Positions 55,083 to 64,000 of a stretch of 64,000 nucleotides of DNA are shown one piece after another; position 1 is the first letter of the stretch; the number at the start of each line of letters is the position of its first letter. The DNA comes from Desulfobulbus sp. (GTDB lineage: Bacteria > Desulfobacterota > Desulfobulbia > Desulfobulbales > Desulfobulbaceae): the NCBI GenBank assembly GCA_003604995.1, contig QZJD01000005.1, positions 1-64,000 of the forward strand, in the 5' to 3' direction. The notes beneath the pieces were generated by a model. That model was not told the origin of the DNA, did no database searches, and was given only the letters and a program-made list of their open reading frames with translations. Made by a program: the position numbers and the translations under genes.

Positions 55083-57782
55083 ATGAGCGATAAACAGCAT
55101 ACGACCATATATTTACAGGATTATACACCACCACCCTATCTGGTGACAACCGTCCAGCTTCGTTTTGAGCTCGATGCGAGTTCAACCAGGGTCTCCAGCC
55201 GGATGGAGGTCATGCGCAACCCCGAGTTCCAGGGGAAATGTCCTCCCCTGGAACTCGACGGCGAAAATCTGGCCTCTCTTATTGTGCGGCTGGACGGTGT
55301 TGCGCTCAAGCCGGGACGTTTCACCTATGACGGCAAAAAACTGAGGATCGATACCGTGCCGGACCGTTTTGTCCTGGAGGTGGAGAACTTCATCAACCCC
55401 GCGGCAAATACCGAACTGGAAGGCCTCTATCTGTCAAGCGGCAACTTCTGCACCCAATGCGAGGCCGAGGGATTCCGGCGCATTACCTGTTTTCCGGACC
55501 GGCCGGACGTGATGGCCGTCTATACCACCACCATTGTCGCGGACCGGAGGAAATATCCGGTGCTGCTTGCCAACGGCAACCTGCGAGAGAAAGGGTTCCT
55601 TGACGACGGCCGCCATTTCGCGGTATGGCACGATCCTTTTCCCAAGCCCTGCTATCTGTTCGCCCTGGTGGCCGGGGATCTGGTCCGGATCGAGGACCGG
55701 TTCCGCACCCGCTCCGGCCGTGAGGTGGATCTGCACATCTTTGTTGAGCCGCGCAATCGCGAGCAGTGCGATCATGCCATGGCGGCGCTGAAAAAGGCCA
55801 TGCGCTGGGACGAGGAGACCTACGGCCTGGAATACGACCTGGACGTGTACATGATCGTGGCCGTGGACGACTTCAACATGGGGGCCATGGAAAACAAGGG
55901 GCTCAACGTCTTTAACTCCAAATACGTGCTGGCCCGGCCGGAAACAGCCACCGACGCCGATTTTGAGGGGATAGAGCGGGTCATTGCCCACGAGTATTTT
56001 CACAACTGGACCGGCAACCGGGTCACCTGCCGCGACTGGTTCCAGCTGAGCCTCAAGGAGGGGTTGACCGTATTCCGGGACCAGGAGTTCACCAGCGATA
56101 TCACCTCCAGGCCGGTCAAGCGGATCGAGGATGTGCAGATCATGCGCAACTATCAGTTCCGCGAGGACGCCGGCCCCCTTGCCCATCCGGTCCGTCCGTC
56201 CGCCTATATGGCCATCAACAATTTTTATACCCTGACCGTCTATGACAAGGGCGCGGAGGTGATCCGCATGCTGCACACCCTCCTGGGCCGGGAAGGGTTT
56301 CGCAAGGGGCTTGACCTCTATTTCCAGCGCCACGACGGCCAGGCGGTGACCTGCGACGATTTTGTCGCGGCCATGCTGGCTGCCAACGATACTGACCTGC
56401 CCGGCTTCAAGCTCTGGTACAGTCAGGCCGGCACTCCGGTACTCCGGGTCGCCGAACACTATGACGAGAGCCGGCGCGAATACCGCCTCACCCTGCATCA
56501 GAGTTGTCCGCCGACTCCGGGCCAGGAGCGCAAGGAACCGCTGCCCATACCGGTGGCCGTCGGGCTCCTCGCCAGCGACGGCCGGGACATGGACCTGGGC
56601 GGCGCGGCTGAACCGGAGACCACCAGAATTTTGCACCTGCGGGAGACGGAAGAGACCTTTGTCTTCCCCGCCATTCGGGAAAAGCCGGTTTTGTCCCTGC
56701 TGCGCAATTTCTCCGCGCCGGTGAAGGTGGAGCATGTCCGCCCCGACCAGGAACTTGCCTTTATCATGGCCCATGACGCCGATCCGTTCAATCGTTGGGA
56801 TGCCGGTCAGCAGCTGGCGCTTAAGTGCATTCTTGCGGGGCTGGAGGGACGGGGGCAGGGGAAAGAGACCGAGGTGCCGGAACTTTTTGTCGACTCATTC
56901 CAACAGGTTCTTCTCGACCAGGAGGCGGATCCGGCCTTTGTCGCCCTGGCGCTGGCCCTGCCACAGGAAAACTGGATCGGCCAGCAGTTGCCGGTGATCG
57001 ATCCGCTGGCCATCTTTTCGGTGTTACAGGCCTTCCGCCGTGGCTTGCGGCGCAGCCTGCGCGCCCAGTTGGAGAAGGTGTACGAGCGCAACCAGCCCTC
57101 GGGACCGTATCGCTATACTTCGGCGGAGGCCGGCCGGCGCAGCCTGAAAAACACCTGTCTTGCCTATCTCCTGGCCCCCGATGAGGGAGGCGGAATCGAC
57201 TCTGATCTGCTGGCGCTGGCCCGGCGCCAGTATGCGAACGCGGACAACATGACCGATCGGTTTTCCGCCCTGCGGGCGATCGTCAATGCCGACCGGGCCG
57301 CCGGCGACCGTCTGCTTGAGAGTTTTTACCAGCAATGGCGGCAAGACCCCCTGGTGGTGGATAAGTGGCTTTCCCTGCAGGCCCTGTGCACCCTGCCGGG
57401 CACCCTGGAGCGGGTCAAGGCCCTGACCGCCCATCCGGCGTTTGTGCTCAAAAATCCCAACAAGGTCCGGGCATTGATCGGCGCCTTCTGCGCGGGCAAT
57501 CAGGCGGGGTTCCATGAATCCGGCGGGGCGGGCTACGCATTTCTGGCGGATTACGTCCTGCGCCTGGACGCCATGAACCCGCAGATCGCGGCCCGGCAAT
57601 TGACGCCGCTGACCACCTGGCAACGGTATGATCCGGAGCGGCAAACGCTGATGCGAGGCCAGCTCGAGCGGATCATGGCCAGCAGCAGTCTGTCCGGAGA
57701 GCTCGCCGAGGTGGTGGGTAAGAGTTTACGGAGGGCAAAGCAGGAGGAATCGGCACTGGAAGGAACGCAGGGCGTTCAGTAA
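55083..57782 (+). CDS. pepN: aminopeptidase N (M1 family)
   Basis: An 899-residue zinc aminopeptidase that trims N-terminal residues from peptides in the cytoplasm. The exopeptidase motif GAMEN is at 267-271, and zinc site HEYFH is at 303-307 with the third ligand Glu in SLKEGLTVFRDQEF. Length and the C-terminal helical region match the E. coli PepN type with four domains. No signal peptide is present. ATG 55083 follows AGGGGAGC. No gene cluster partner is evident. Confidence 0.95.
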   Translation: MSDKQHTTIYLQDYTPPPYLVTTVQLRFELDASSTRVSSRMEVMRNPEFQGKCPPLELDGENLASLIVRLDGVALKPGRFTYDGKKLRIDTVPDRFVLEVENFINPAANTELEGLYLSSGNFCTQCEAEGFRRITCFPDRPDVMAVYTTTIVADRRKYPVLLANGNLREKGFLDDGRHFAVWHDPFPKPCYLFALVAGDLVRIEDRFRTRSGREVDLHIFVEPRNREQCDHAMAALKKAMRWDEETYGLEYDLDVYMIVAVDDFNMGAMENKGLNVFNSKYVLARPETATDADFEGIERVIAHEYFHNWTGNRVTCRDWFQLSLKEGLTVFRDQEFTSDITSRPVKRIEDVQIMRNYQFREDAGPLAHPVRPSAYMAINNFYTLTVYDKGAEVIRMLHTLLGREGFRKGLDLYFQRHDGQAVTCDDFVAAMLAANDTDLPGFKLWYSQAGTPVLRVAEHYDESRREYRLTLHQSCPPTPGQERKEPLPIPVAVGLLASDGRDMDLGGAAEPETTRILHLRETEETFVFPAIREKPVLSLLRNFSAPVKVEHVRPDQELAFIMAHDADPFNRWDAGQQLALKCILAGLEGRGQGKETEVPELFVDSFQQVLLDQEADPAFVALALALPQENWIGQQLPVIDPLAIFSVLQAFRRGLRRSLRAQLEKVYERNQPSGPYRYTSAEAGRRSLKNTCLAYLLAPDEGGGIDSDLLALARRQYANADNMTDRFSALRAIVNADRAAGDRLLESFYQQWRQDPLVVDKWLSLQALCTLPGTLERVKALTAHPAFVLKNPNKVRALIGAFCAGNQAGFHESGGAGYAFLADYVLRLDAMNPQIAARQLTPLTTWQRYDPERQTLMRGQLERIMASSSLSGELAEVVGKSLRRAKQEESALEGTQGVQ

Positions 57783-57789
57783 GCAGTGA

Positions 57790-59178
57790 CTATCCTTTCT
57801 TGCGCTGCAAATGGTATTTTTTCATTTTGTACTGGAGAAGGCTTTTGGTGATTCCCAGCTGTTCCGCCGCCCTCGCCTGGACATAATTCGCCTCATCCAG
57901 GGCCTGGCGGACAAGTTTTTCCTCGATGCCGTTGAGCACCTCGGCCAGGGGCAGGTCGCTGGGGATGAACTGGTTGAGGTCCAGGGTGGAGCTCCATTCA
58001 TGCCCCTCGGCGAGTTCCGCTGAATCCGGCTGGACGTCTTCCGGCTCGATGCGGTCGTTGTTACAGAGAATAGCGGCCCGCTCGATGGTATTTTCCAGTT
58101 CCCGGACATTGCCCTCCCAGGGCAGGCTGACGAGGAGCCGGAGGGCCTCCGGCGAAATTTCCAGGCTCTTGCCGAGCTGCTTTCTATTTTTTTCCAGAAA
58201 AAAAGAAACCAGAAGGGGGATATCGTCAACCCGCTCCCGCAGGGGCGGCAGATGAATATGAATCACATTGAGCCGGTAGTAAAGGTCTTCCCGGAAGGTT
58301 CCCTTTTCCACCTCATCGCGCAAGTCTTTGTTGGTGGCGGCAAGAATGCGGACATCCACCTGGATGGGCTGGCTGCCGCCGACCCGCTCAAAACTTCGTT
58401 CCTGGAGCACCCGCAACAGCTTGGCCTGCAGGGAGTGGGGCATCTCGCCGATCTCGTCAAGGAACAAGGTGCCGTTACTGGCCAGTTCGAATCGGCCTTT
58501 GCGCATGGCGATGGCGTCGGTGAAGGCGCCTTTCTCGTGGCCGAACAGTTCGCTCTCCAGCAGGGTAGCCGATAGGGCCGCGCAGTTGACCGAGATGAAG
58601 GGCGCATCCTTGCGGGGGCTCAGATTATGAATGGCGCGGGCCACCAGCTCTTTGCCGGTGCCGGATTCACCGGTGATCAGTACCGAGGAGGGAGTGGGCG
58701 CGACCTTTTCGATCAGCTGGTACACCGCTCGCATCCGTTCGTTTTTACCGATCATTCCGCTGAAGCCGGAACGAGGGGTGACCTCGTCGCGCAACCGTCT
58801 GATTTCCCTGACCAGCCCGTAGTGCTCAATGGCCTTGGCCACGGCGGCGAGCAGGGCTTCGTTGGAAAAGGGTTTGGCCAGGTAGGTGAAGGCGCCAAGG
58901 CGCATGGCTTCAACCGCCTTTTCCACCTCGGCATAAGCGGTGATCAGGATAACCGGCAGCTGCCGGTTCAACTTCTTGATGTTGGTAAGAAAATCGATAC
59001 CATCCATGCCCGGCATCTTCATGTCGGAAATCACCAGGTCCAGGTCCGTGCTCTGGACAACGGGCATGCCCTCGGTGCCGCTGTTGGCGGTGAAGACCTC
59101 GTACCCCTCCTCCTTGAGGATTTCGGCTAGGACTACCCGGTAATTGGGTTCATCGTCGACAACTAGAATCGTGTGCAT
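57790..59178 (-). CDS. NtrC-family sigma-54 response regulator with GAFTDA loop
   Basis: A 462-residue activator. The receiver (1-120) has D52 in [13 protein letters not shown]. The AAA+ domain (about 145-380) has Walker A GESGTGKE and Walker [12 protein letters not shown]. The sigma-54 contact loop reads GAFTDA instead of the usual GAFTGA. A Fis-type HTH closes the protein ([21 protein letters not shown]). ATG 59178 is chosen because the receiver begins at once; the frame is open to 59217. No histidine kinase is adjacent; the upstream gene encodes a 63-residue acidic protein. Its partner kinase may be one of the orphans elsewhere in the window. Confidence 0.9.
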   Translation of the reverse strand: MHTILVVDDEPNYRVVLAEILKEEGYEVFTANSGTEGMPVVQSTDLDLVISDMKMPGMDGIDFLTNIKKLNRQLPVILITAYAEVEKAVEAMRLGAFTYLAKPFSNEALLAAVAKAIEHYGLVREIRRLRDEVTPRSGFSGMIGKNERMRAVYQLIEKVAPTPSSVLITGESGTGKELVARAIHNLSPRKDAPFISVNCAALSATLLESELFGHEKGAFTDAIAMRKGRFELASNGTLFLDEIGEMPHSLQAKLLRVLQERSFERVGGSQPIQVDVRILAATNKDLRDEVEKGTFREDLYYRLNVIHIHLPPLRERVDDIPLLVSFFLEKNRKQLGKSLEISPEALRLLVSLPWEGNVRELENTIERAAILCNNDRIEPEDVQPDSAELAEGHEWSSTLDLNQFIPSDLPLAEVLNGIEEKLVRQALDEANYVQARAAEQLGITKSLLQYKMKKYHLQRKKG

Positions 59179-59234
59179 CGCATTCCGTCCCCTGCATTCA
59201 CGTTGTTGCTCAAACAAAGAGCAAGGGCATATGT

Positions 59235-59426
59235 CTATTCATCATCCTCAAAATCAAAGGGCATCATGTCGTTTGCCGCATTGATGAAGACTTCAAGCGA
59301 TTGGCAGAGATTTTTTATGATTTGGCTGTATTGAACCTTTTCCTCGACGCTTTTGGCCTTGGCCATGGCCTTGAAGGCGGCGTTCAGTTCATCCGTTATG
59401 CCTTCGATCAGTCTGTCCGGTTCCAT
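59235..59426 (-). CDS. small acidic helical protein, unrecognised
   Basis: A 63-residue protein, mostly helical, ending in an acidic tail FDFEDDE. AGGAGAACAA stands just before the ATG, a strong binding site that supports a real gene. It lies between the PHP phosphoesterase (50 bases upstream) and the NtrC-type regulator (56 bases downstream) on the same strand. No domain is recognised. A role as a small partner of the regulator is possible from position only. Confidence 0.7.
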   Translation of the reverse strand: MEPDRLIEGITDELNAAFKAMAKAKSVEEKVQYSQIIKNLCQSLEVFINAANDMMPFDFEDDE

Positions 59427-59476
59427 TTGTTCTCCTGTTCTATCCTGGGCTGAGGTGCCCGGTCCGTGGCCCGGGA

Positions 59477-60340
59477 TTATTCTGCAGCTGCCGGGACCGT
59501 GATGGTCAGGCGTTGCGCCAGAGACGCGAGGATGCTGTCCGGAGGACAGAATGGCGTCCCTTCGCCGGCCATGACCGACATGTTTTTATTCTTTCCATGA
59601 TAGTCGCTCCCGCCGGTAACAACAAGACCATATTTTTTAGCCAGGGAGAGAAGCCGGCGCTGGATGGAGAGGTGATGGGCGGGATAATAGACCTCCAGAC
59701 CGTCCAGCCCGCGCTCCACAAGTTCGGGGATGAGCAGGGGCAATTTCTTATAATCCGGATCGAGTTGGCCGGGATGCGCCAGGACCGCAATCCCGTCGGC
59801 TTGATGGATCATGTCGATGGTTTCCGTCGCCGAATAGGCAAAACGGCTGAACCAGGCCGGCGCGCCTCGGCGAAGATATTGATAAAAGGCCTGGGGCAGG
59901 GAATCGACGATTCCCTTGTTGAGCAGCAGGCGTGCGATATGCGGCCGGCCGGTCTGGCCGCAGGTGGAGATGGACTGGAGTTCGTCCGGATGAACATCCA
60001 GCCCCAATTCCTGCAATTTTGCGATGATTTTACCGTTGCGCTCCGTTCTGCTCCGCTGCAGGGGAGCAAGCCGTTGCCGGAGTTCGTCGCTCCGATGATC
60101 GATCCCGTATCCGAGGATATGCAGGGATAGGTCGCGATGGACGGCGCCCACCTCCAGGCCGGGAATGGCGGTGAGGCCGAGGCTCTGGCAATGTTTCAGA
60201 AATTCCGGGATACCGTCCACCGTGTCGTGGTCGGACAGGGCCACGGCGGTCAGTCGTCCGCGGGCGGCCATCTCGGCAAGCTCTTGCGGGGTGGCGGAAC
60301 CGTCGGAGTAAAGAGAATGGAGGTGAAGATCAACGCACAT
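59477..60340 (-). CDS. PHP-domain phosphoesterase (RNase AM / TrpH-YciV family)
   Basis: A 287-residue metal-dependent phosphoesterase. The metal motif at the start is DLHLHSLYSDG, followed by ALSDHDTVDGI, PGLEV, TGRPHIARLL, LAHPGQ and GGSDYHG, which together fit the trinuclear PHP site. Characterised relatives hydrolyse 3',5'-nucleotide bisphosphates and short RNA 5' ends. This enzyme would recycle pAp left by sulfur assimilation or process RNA. It is unrelated in role to the PHP phosphatase of the polysaccharide locus. ATG 60340 starts directly at the first metal strand. It is probably first in a three-gene minus-strand transcript. Confidence 0.87.
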   Translation of the reverse strand: MCVDLHLHSLYSDGSATPQELAEMAARGRLTAVALSDHDTVDGIPEFLKHCQSLGLTAIPGLEVGAVHRDLSLHILGYGIDHRSDELRQRLAPLQRSRTERNGKIIAKLQELGLDVHPDELQSISTCGQTGRPHIARLLLNKGIVDSLPQAFYQYLRRGAPAWFSRFAYSATETIDMIHQADGIAVLAHPGQLDPDYKKLPLLIPELVERGLDGLEVYYPAHHLSIQRRLLSLAKKYGLVVTGGSDYHGKNKNMSVMAGEGTPFCPPDSILASLAQRLTITVPAAAE

Positions 60341-60373
60341 TGGAGTTCAGCAACAGTATCAGATTTGCGAGCA

Positions 60374-60413
60374 TTCAATTTTCCGGGACCGGGTTCTCGG
60401 CATGGAAATTGAA
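60374..60413. promoter_or_regulatory. inverted repeat in the divergent gap between the PHP gene and the norQ-like gene
   Basis: TTCAATTTTCC (60374-60384) and GGAAATTGAA (60404-60413) pair with one bulged T around a 19-base loop. It lies 34 bases upstream of the PHP gene start. The 299-base gap between the two divergent genes holds no other structure that I can support; an AAGGAG before ATG 60640 is the norQ-like ribosome binding site. Confidence 0.3.
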
Positions 60414-60639
60414 AAATTGTCTGCGCAGAGGATGCAATCGGTCGATTCCGAAACGTTTCCGACCCCGCGCCTGAGGACAGCCGGTCAGGCGGAGAGGCCT
60501 GTTTTCTGCATTTTGCTGTGAACTCTACCTTTCAAGCGATCGGGATGCAACCACTTCCGGATTGGGAATGATACTCCTTGTCAAAGAAAGGTTCTGTCTT
60601 AGCGTATAAGGACACCTCATTGTGACAAGGAGTTATGGT

Positions 60640-61446
60640 ATGAGCAATACGCGCCTGGATGAACACCGGATTGAAAACGAACCCTATTATCTTACCCAGG
60701 GCCACGAGGTCGCACTGGCTGAGGCCGCCTACCGATCCGGGCTGCCGCTTCTGCTCAAGGGCCCTACCGGCTGCGGCAAGACCAGGTTCATGCAGTATCT
60801 AGCCTGGAAACTGGGCCGCCCCCTGATCACTGTTTCCTGTCATGACGACCTGTCCACCTCGGACCTTGTCGGCCGCTATCTGATCAGGGGCGGGGAGGCG
60901 GTCTGGACCGACGGGCCGCTCACCCTTGCGGTACGGGCGGGGGCGATCTGCTATCTGGATGAGATCGTCGAGGCGCGCAAAGATACCACCGTGGTTATTC
61001 ATCCACTGGCCGATGATCGGCGGGAGCTGCCCATTGAAAAGCGGGGCGAACTGCTGACCGCGCCAGAGGAGTTTATGCTCGCCGTGTCCTATAATCCTGG
61101 TTACCAGAGCGTCCTCAAGGATCTCAAACCCTCAACCCGGCAGCGTTTTGTTGCCCTGTCCTTTTCCTATCCGGATCCGGAGCGGGAGGCGGAGATCGTG
61201 GCCAGGGAGGGGAGAGTCGGGTTTGACGTGGCCCGCGCCCTGGTCAAGCTGGGCGGAATGACCCGGGGCCTGAAGGATTCCGGGCTCCCGGAGGGAGCGA
61301 GCACCAGGCTGCTGATTCAGGCGGGCAAGCTCATGGGCCTGGGCATTGACACCCGGTCCGCCTGCCATCACGGTATCACCGAGGCTCTGACCGATGATCC
61401 CGAACTGCTGCAGGCCATTGATGAAATGGTCAGTTCGATTTTCTGA
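60640..61446 (+). CDS. AAA+ ATPase of the CbbQ/NirQ/NorQ group
   Basis: A 268-residue MoxR-like AAA+ ATPase. Walker A GPTGCGKT is at 41-48, Walker B ICYLDEIVEA near 108-117, and sensor-type ESYNPGY-like residues appear in AVSYNPGYQ. Members form hexamers that, with a VWA partner, remodel or load metal into target enzymes such as RuBisCO (CbbQ/O) or nitric oxide reductase (NorQ/D). The VWA partner starts 3 bases downstream. No cbb, nor or nir gene is in view, so the client is unknown. ATG 60640 follows AAGGAG; GTG 60622 is less likely. Confidence 0.88.
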   Translation: MSNTRLDEHRIENEPYYLTQGHEVALAEAAYRSGLPLLLKGPTGCGKTRFMQYLAWKLGRPLITVSCHDDLSTSDLVGRYLIRGGEAVWTDGPLTLAVRAGAICYLDEIVEARKDTTVVIHPLADDRRELPIEKRGELLTAPEEFMLAVSYNPGYQSVLKDLKPSTRQRFVALSFSYPDPEREAEIVAREGRVGFDVARALVKLGGMTRGLKDSGLPEGASTRLLIQAGKLMGLGIDTRSACHHGITEALTDDPELLQAIDEMVSSIF

Positions 61447-61449
61447 ACC

Positions 61450-63747
61450 ATGAATGCCGATCTGTTGAAAGAAACCTTTTTGTCGCTGGTCGCCCCGGAC
61501 CTCCCGAACGAATGGGACGTGGAGGAGGCGGTGGAGAAGCTGGCCGGACTCGATGAACACCGGTGCCACTCCATCATGAACCAGGTGCCGGTGATCTGGC
61601 CGGTCAGTCATTCTCTGTGCTTTGACTACCTGAAAGCGGCGGCCGACGCTCTGTCCTGCATCGAACCGGTTACCCTGCCCATCTGGGTCAACCGGACCCT
61701 GGACCAGTACGAAAAGAACGGCCTGCACTCCGCGCGCGATTATATGGCCAATGTGGAGGAAAACTTTCTCTGCCCGTTGCGAGGGGAGGCGGGACTGGCC
61801 TTTACCGAAGTCGCCGGCAGGCTGCTCCCCTATCTGCGGGGTTTGAGTGGTGTAAAACTCGACCTGGCCGCCGCTCCGGTAGTCTCCACCGACACCGCCA
61901 CTATTTTTGTTCCCCCGGAAATTTCACTGTTTCGTGAAGGAGGAGACAATTTTCTGCTGTACAAGCTCATCGTCACTTACCAGTGGGCCTTTATTGCCCA
62001 GGGGACCCTGACTGTTACTCCGCCTCAAAACGGCAACCGGGAACCGGAACCGCCGGGCGAAACTCTGTGGTTGCAGGAATTCCTCCATTCCTTTGCTAAT
62101 CCGGTTCTGGCAGGGGATATCTATCATCTTCTGGAAACCGCCCGTATAACCAGGTTTCTTGAAAAGGAACTGCCGGGTTTGATGCGGCGCTGGCGGGATC
62201 TGGGTGCGGAAGGGACAATTGCTGCCGGGGCGGCCGCTTGTTCAAACGAATGCATGGCGGTTCTGCGGAGAATACTTCTTGAGCATCGCGGGGATGCGGC
62301 TGTTTGGCCCCTGTCCGTCCGGGCGTGCCGGGCCGTCGTGGAGGAGCACCGTCAGGCCCGTTCCGCCTATGATTCGATCACGGCGACCACGAAACTCTTT
62401 CCTCTCCTGCATGCCCTTGCTCCGGAATACTCTTCCCAGGCCCCGCCGCTCTTTCAGGGCTATCTGCGTCTCGATGCGGTGCAGGCCGCTCGGCGGGAAC
62501 GGCTTGCCGAACTGGAAGAACGCTTTATCGATGCCCTGGCTACGCGACTTGTCAATTTTTTTCGGAGGAATGGGCAAAGTGTTGAGAACGCTGAATCCTC
62601 TGAAAAACTTGAATCCGCTTCCAATCTTGAGCAGGGTGTTGCGTTGATCATCACCGGCAATGAAAAACAGCAAAACGACCCGGCGGCGCAGACCCTGTTG
62701 CTCACGGTCAACAACGAGGAGGTGGAAACGGGGGAGGAACTGGAAGATCTCGCCAGTTCGATCATCAGTGAACTGGGCTATCTGCCGGAGCGTTATGTGA
62801 GCAGCGCCGCCGGCCGGGCAGGCACGGGTTATGCCCCGGACCAGGGGGGGACGGATGCCACCGGGAGCGGCCTGACCGCACCGGTTACCTATGATGAATG
62901 GGATTTTCGCCGCAATGATTTTCGCAAGAGCTGGGTCATTGTTCAGGAAAAAGAGTTGCCATTGCTCCATTCCTCGTTTGTCCGGGAGACCATCAGTCGC
63001 TATCATGGTCAGATTGTCCGTCTCCGCCATCAGTTTGAGATGCTGCGCCAGTCTGAACGGTTTGTCCGGCGACAACACGACGGCGAGGACATTGATCTGG
63101 ACGCGGTGCTGGAATCGCTGGCCGATGCCCGCGCCGGCCTTGCCCCGAGCGATCGTCTATTTGTTCGCTTGCAGCGGGACCAGCGCGACATTGCTGTGCT
63201 GTTTCTCATCGATATGTCCAATTCCACGCAGGGATGGGTGGCCAGAACGATCAAGGAATCGCTGGTCCTGCTCTGCGAGGCCCTGAGCGTGGTGGGCGAC
63301 CGCTATGGCATTTACGGCTTTTCCGGGATGCGGCGGTTGCGCAGCGAGTTTTTCCATATCAAGGGAATGGACGAACCCTACGACGAGGCTGCACGGCAAC
63401 GCATCGGCAGCATCGCTCCCCGGGAATACACCCGGATGGGGCCGGCGATTCGCCACGCCACCTCTATTTTGCGCAGGGTCGAGGCCAGGACCAGACTGCT
63501 GATCACGTTGTCCGACGGCAAGCCGGAAGATTATGATGACTATAAGGGAGAATACGCCATCGAAGATACCCGTCACGCCCTTCTCGAGGCCCGGGCCGCC
63601 GGTATCCATCCCTTTGGCATTACCATCGATCGGCAGGCCCATGAATACATGGACCACATGTTCGGGGAGCGAAATGCGATTTTCATCGATGATGCGCGAA
63701 AACTGCCCGGCAGAATGCCGGAGTTGTACCGTATGCTGACCAGATGA
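61450..63747 (+). CDS. VWA-domain protein of the NorD/CbbO group
   Basis: A 765-residue partner of the AAA+ protein. The N-terminal 300 residues are helical. The middle is acidic and low-complexity (about 370-470, with VETGEELEDLASS). The C-terminal third is a von Willebrand A domain with the metal motif at D588 in LIDMSNSTQGW, followed by GMRRLRSEFFHIKG, TRMGPAIRHAT and ITLSDGKPEDYDDY. Known partners use the VWA domain to grip the client while the ATPase works. The arrangement matches NorD and CbbO, but no matching client enzyme is nearby. A thioredoxin gene follows 21 bases later. Confidence 0.87.
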   Translation: MNADLLKETFLSLVAPDLPNEWDVEEAVEKLAGLDEHRCHSIMNQVPVIWPVSHSLCFDYLKAAADALSCIEPVTLPIWVNRTLDQYEKNGLHSARDYMANVEENFLCPLRGEAGLAFTEVAGRLLPYLRGLSGVKLDLAAAPVVSTDTATIFVPPEISLFREGGDNFLLYKLIVTYQWAFIAQGTLTVTPPQNGNREPEPPGETLWLQEFLHSFANPVLAGDIYHLLETARITRFLEKELPGLMRRWRDLGAEGTIAAGAAACSNECMAVLRRILLEHRGDAAVWPLSVRACRAVVEEHRQARSAYDSITATTKLFPLLHALAPEYSSQAPPLFQGYLRLDAVQAARRERLAELEERFIDALATRLVNFFRRNGQSVENAESSEKLESASNLEQGVALIITGNEKQQNDPAAQTLLLTVNNEEVETGEELEDLASSIISELGYLPERYVSSAAGRAGTGYAPDQGGTDATGSGLTAPVTYDEWDFRRNDFRKSWVIVQEKELPLLHSSFVRETISRYHGQIVRLRHQFEMLRQSERFVRRQHDGEDIDLDAVLESLADARAGLAPSDRLFVRLQRDQRDIAVLFLIDMSNSTQGWVARTIKESLVLLCEALSVVGDRYGIYGFSGMRRLRSEFFHIKGMDEPYDEAARQRIGSIAPREYTRMGPAIRHATSILRRVEARTRLLITLSDGKPEDYDDYKGEYAIEDTRHALLEARAAGIHPFGITIDRQAHEYMDHMFGERNAIFIDDARKLPGRMPELYRMLTR

Positions 63748-63768
63748 CCCAAAAGAAGGTGACAAATC

Positions 63769-64000
63769 ATGAATTCTATTATTCTCCGTTGCCCCTCTTG
63801 CGGGGCGAAAAATCGCATCCCGCCTGATAAAGGGCATCTGCGCCCGAAATGCGGCCGTTGCGGTCACAATCTGCCCAACGCAGGTACAGCGACCGTCGTG
63901 GACGTGGATGATCAGGGCTTTGAACGGCTGGTCCGTGAATCCGCGCTGCCGATCCTTGTTGTTTTCTATTCACCAACCTGCGGTCCCTGTCGGATGCTGG
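63769..64000 (+). CDS. thioredoxin with N-terminal zinc ribbon (TrxC-like), cut by window end
   Basis: Only the first 77 codons are present. The start has a zinc ribbon of two CxxC pairs (CPSC and CGRC, about residues 8-31) with NRIPPDK between them, as in E. coli thioredoxin 2. The thioredoxin fold begins with FERLVRESALPILVVFYSP and shows the active site CGPC, preceded by PT where WA-P-W is usual. It reduces disulphides in the cytoplasm, and the zinc ribbon makes it redox-responsive. It lies 21 bases after the VWA gene and may be cotranscribed. Confidence 0.85.
   Translation, partial: MNSIILRCPSCGAKNRIPPDKGHLRPKCGRCGHNLPNAGTATVVDVDDQGFERLVRESALPILVVFYSPTCGPCRML

Overview
The window is GC-rich, densely coded DNA from a Gram-negative bacterium. 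It carries kdsB (KDO activation for LPS), a Wza-type export protein and an outer-membrane beta-barrel. The gene mix points to the Desulfobacterota (former Deltaproteobacteria), most likely a Desulfobulbales-like anaerobe: folate-dependent TrmFO, a FabL-type enoyl reductase, a BHMT-MetF fusion, a YvcK/CofD-like protein, an orphan NorQ/NorD-type pair and very many soluble hybrid histidine kinases. The taxon is inferred from gene content only. I saw no rRNA, tRNA, CRISPR array, insertion sequence or prophage.

Layout. 0-5 kb: fabL, then on the minus strand an ABC-2-type ATPase/permease pair with a membrane-anchored transglutaminase-like protein. 5.4-13.5 kb (plus): ilvC of plant-chloroplast type behind a leader with two terminator-like hairpins, then the activated-methyl cycle (homocysteine methyltransferase-MetF fusion, metK, ahcY), a 3D-domain lipoprotein and trmFO. 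Two inverted-repeat elements split this run between metK and ahcY. 13.5-22 kb (minus): a polysaccharide assembly and export module (beta-barrel, Wza, tyrosine autokinase, PHP phosphatase, Wzy-like protein with C-terminal repeats) with no glycosyltransferase in view.

22-39.8 kb is a signalling island: hybrid kinases, an HD-GYP regulator, a REC-PAS protein, an NtrC-type regulator, a five-PAS kinase, and a protein with a kinase dimerisation helix pair and a receiver but no ATPase domain. Many receivers are close paralogues, and several PAS domains share a cysteine motif. An AT-richer pocket at 32.7-33.9 kb holds a cysteine-protease-like lipoprotein, an unrecognised small protein and a striking palindrome.

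40-54 kb (plus) runs through an ABC exporter, kdsB, malate dehydrogenase, a 785-residue CofD-like protein translationally coupled to a Cache-type hybrid kinase, a receiver, a J-domain protein of unknown type and a heterodimeric ABC exporter. 54-64 kb holds a tandem universal stress protein, pepN, a second NtrC-type regulator with a small acidic protein, a PHP phosphoesterase, a NorQ/NorD-like AAA+/VWA pair and the start of a zinc-ribbon thioredoxin cut by the window edge.

The most coherent candidates for undescribed biology are the mdh-CofD-kinase-receiver-J-domain run, the kinase island with its ATPase-less member and cysteine PAS family, and the plant-like ilvC with its leader.
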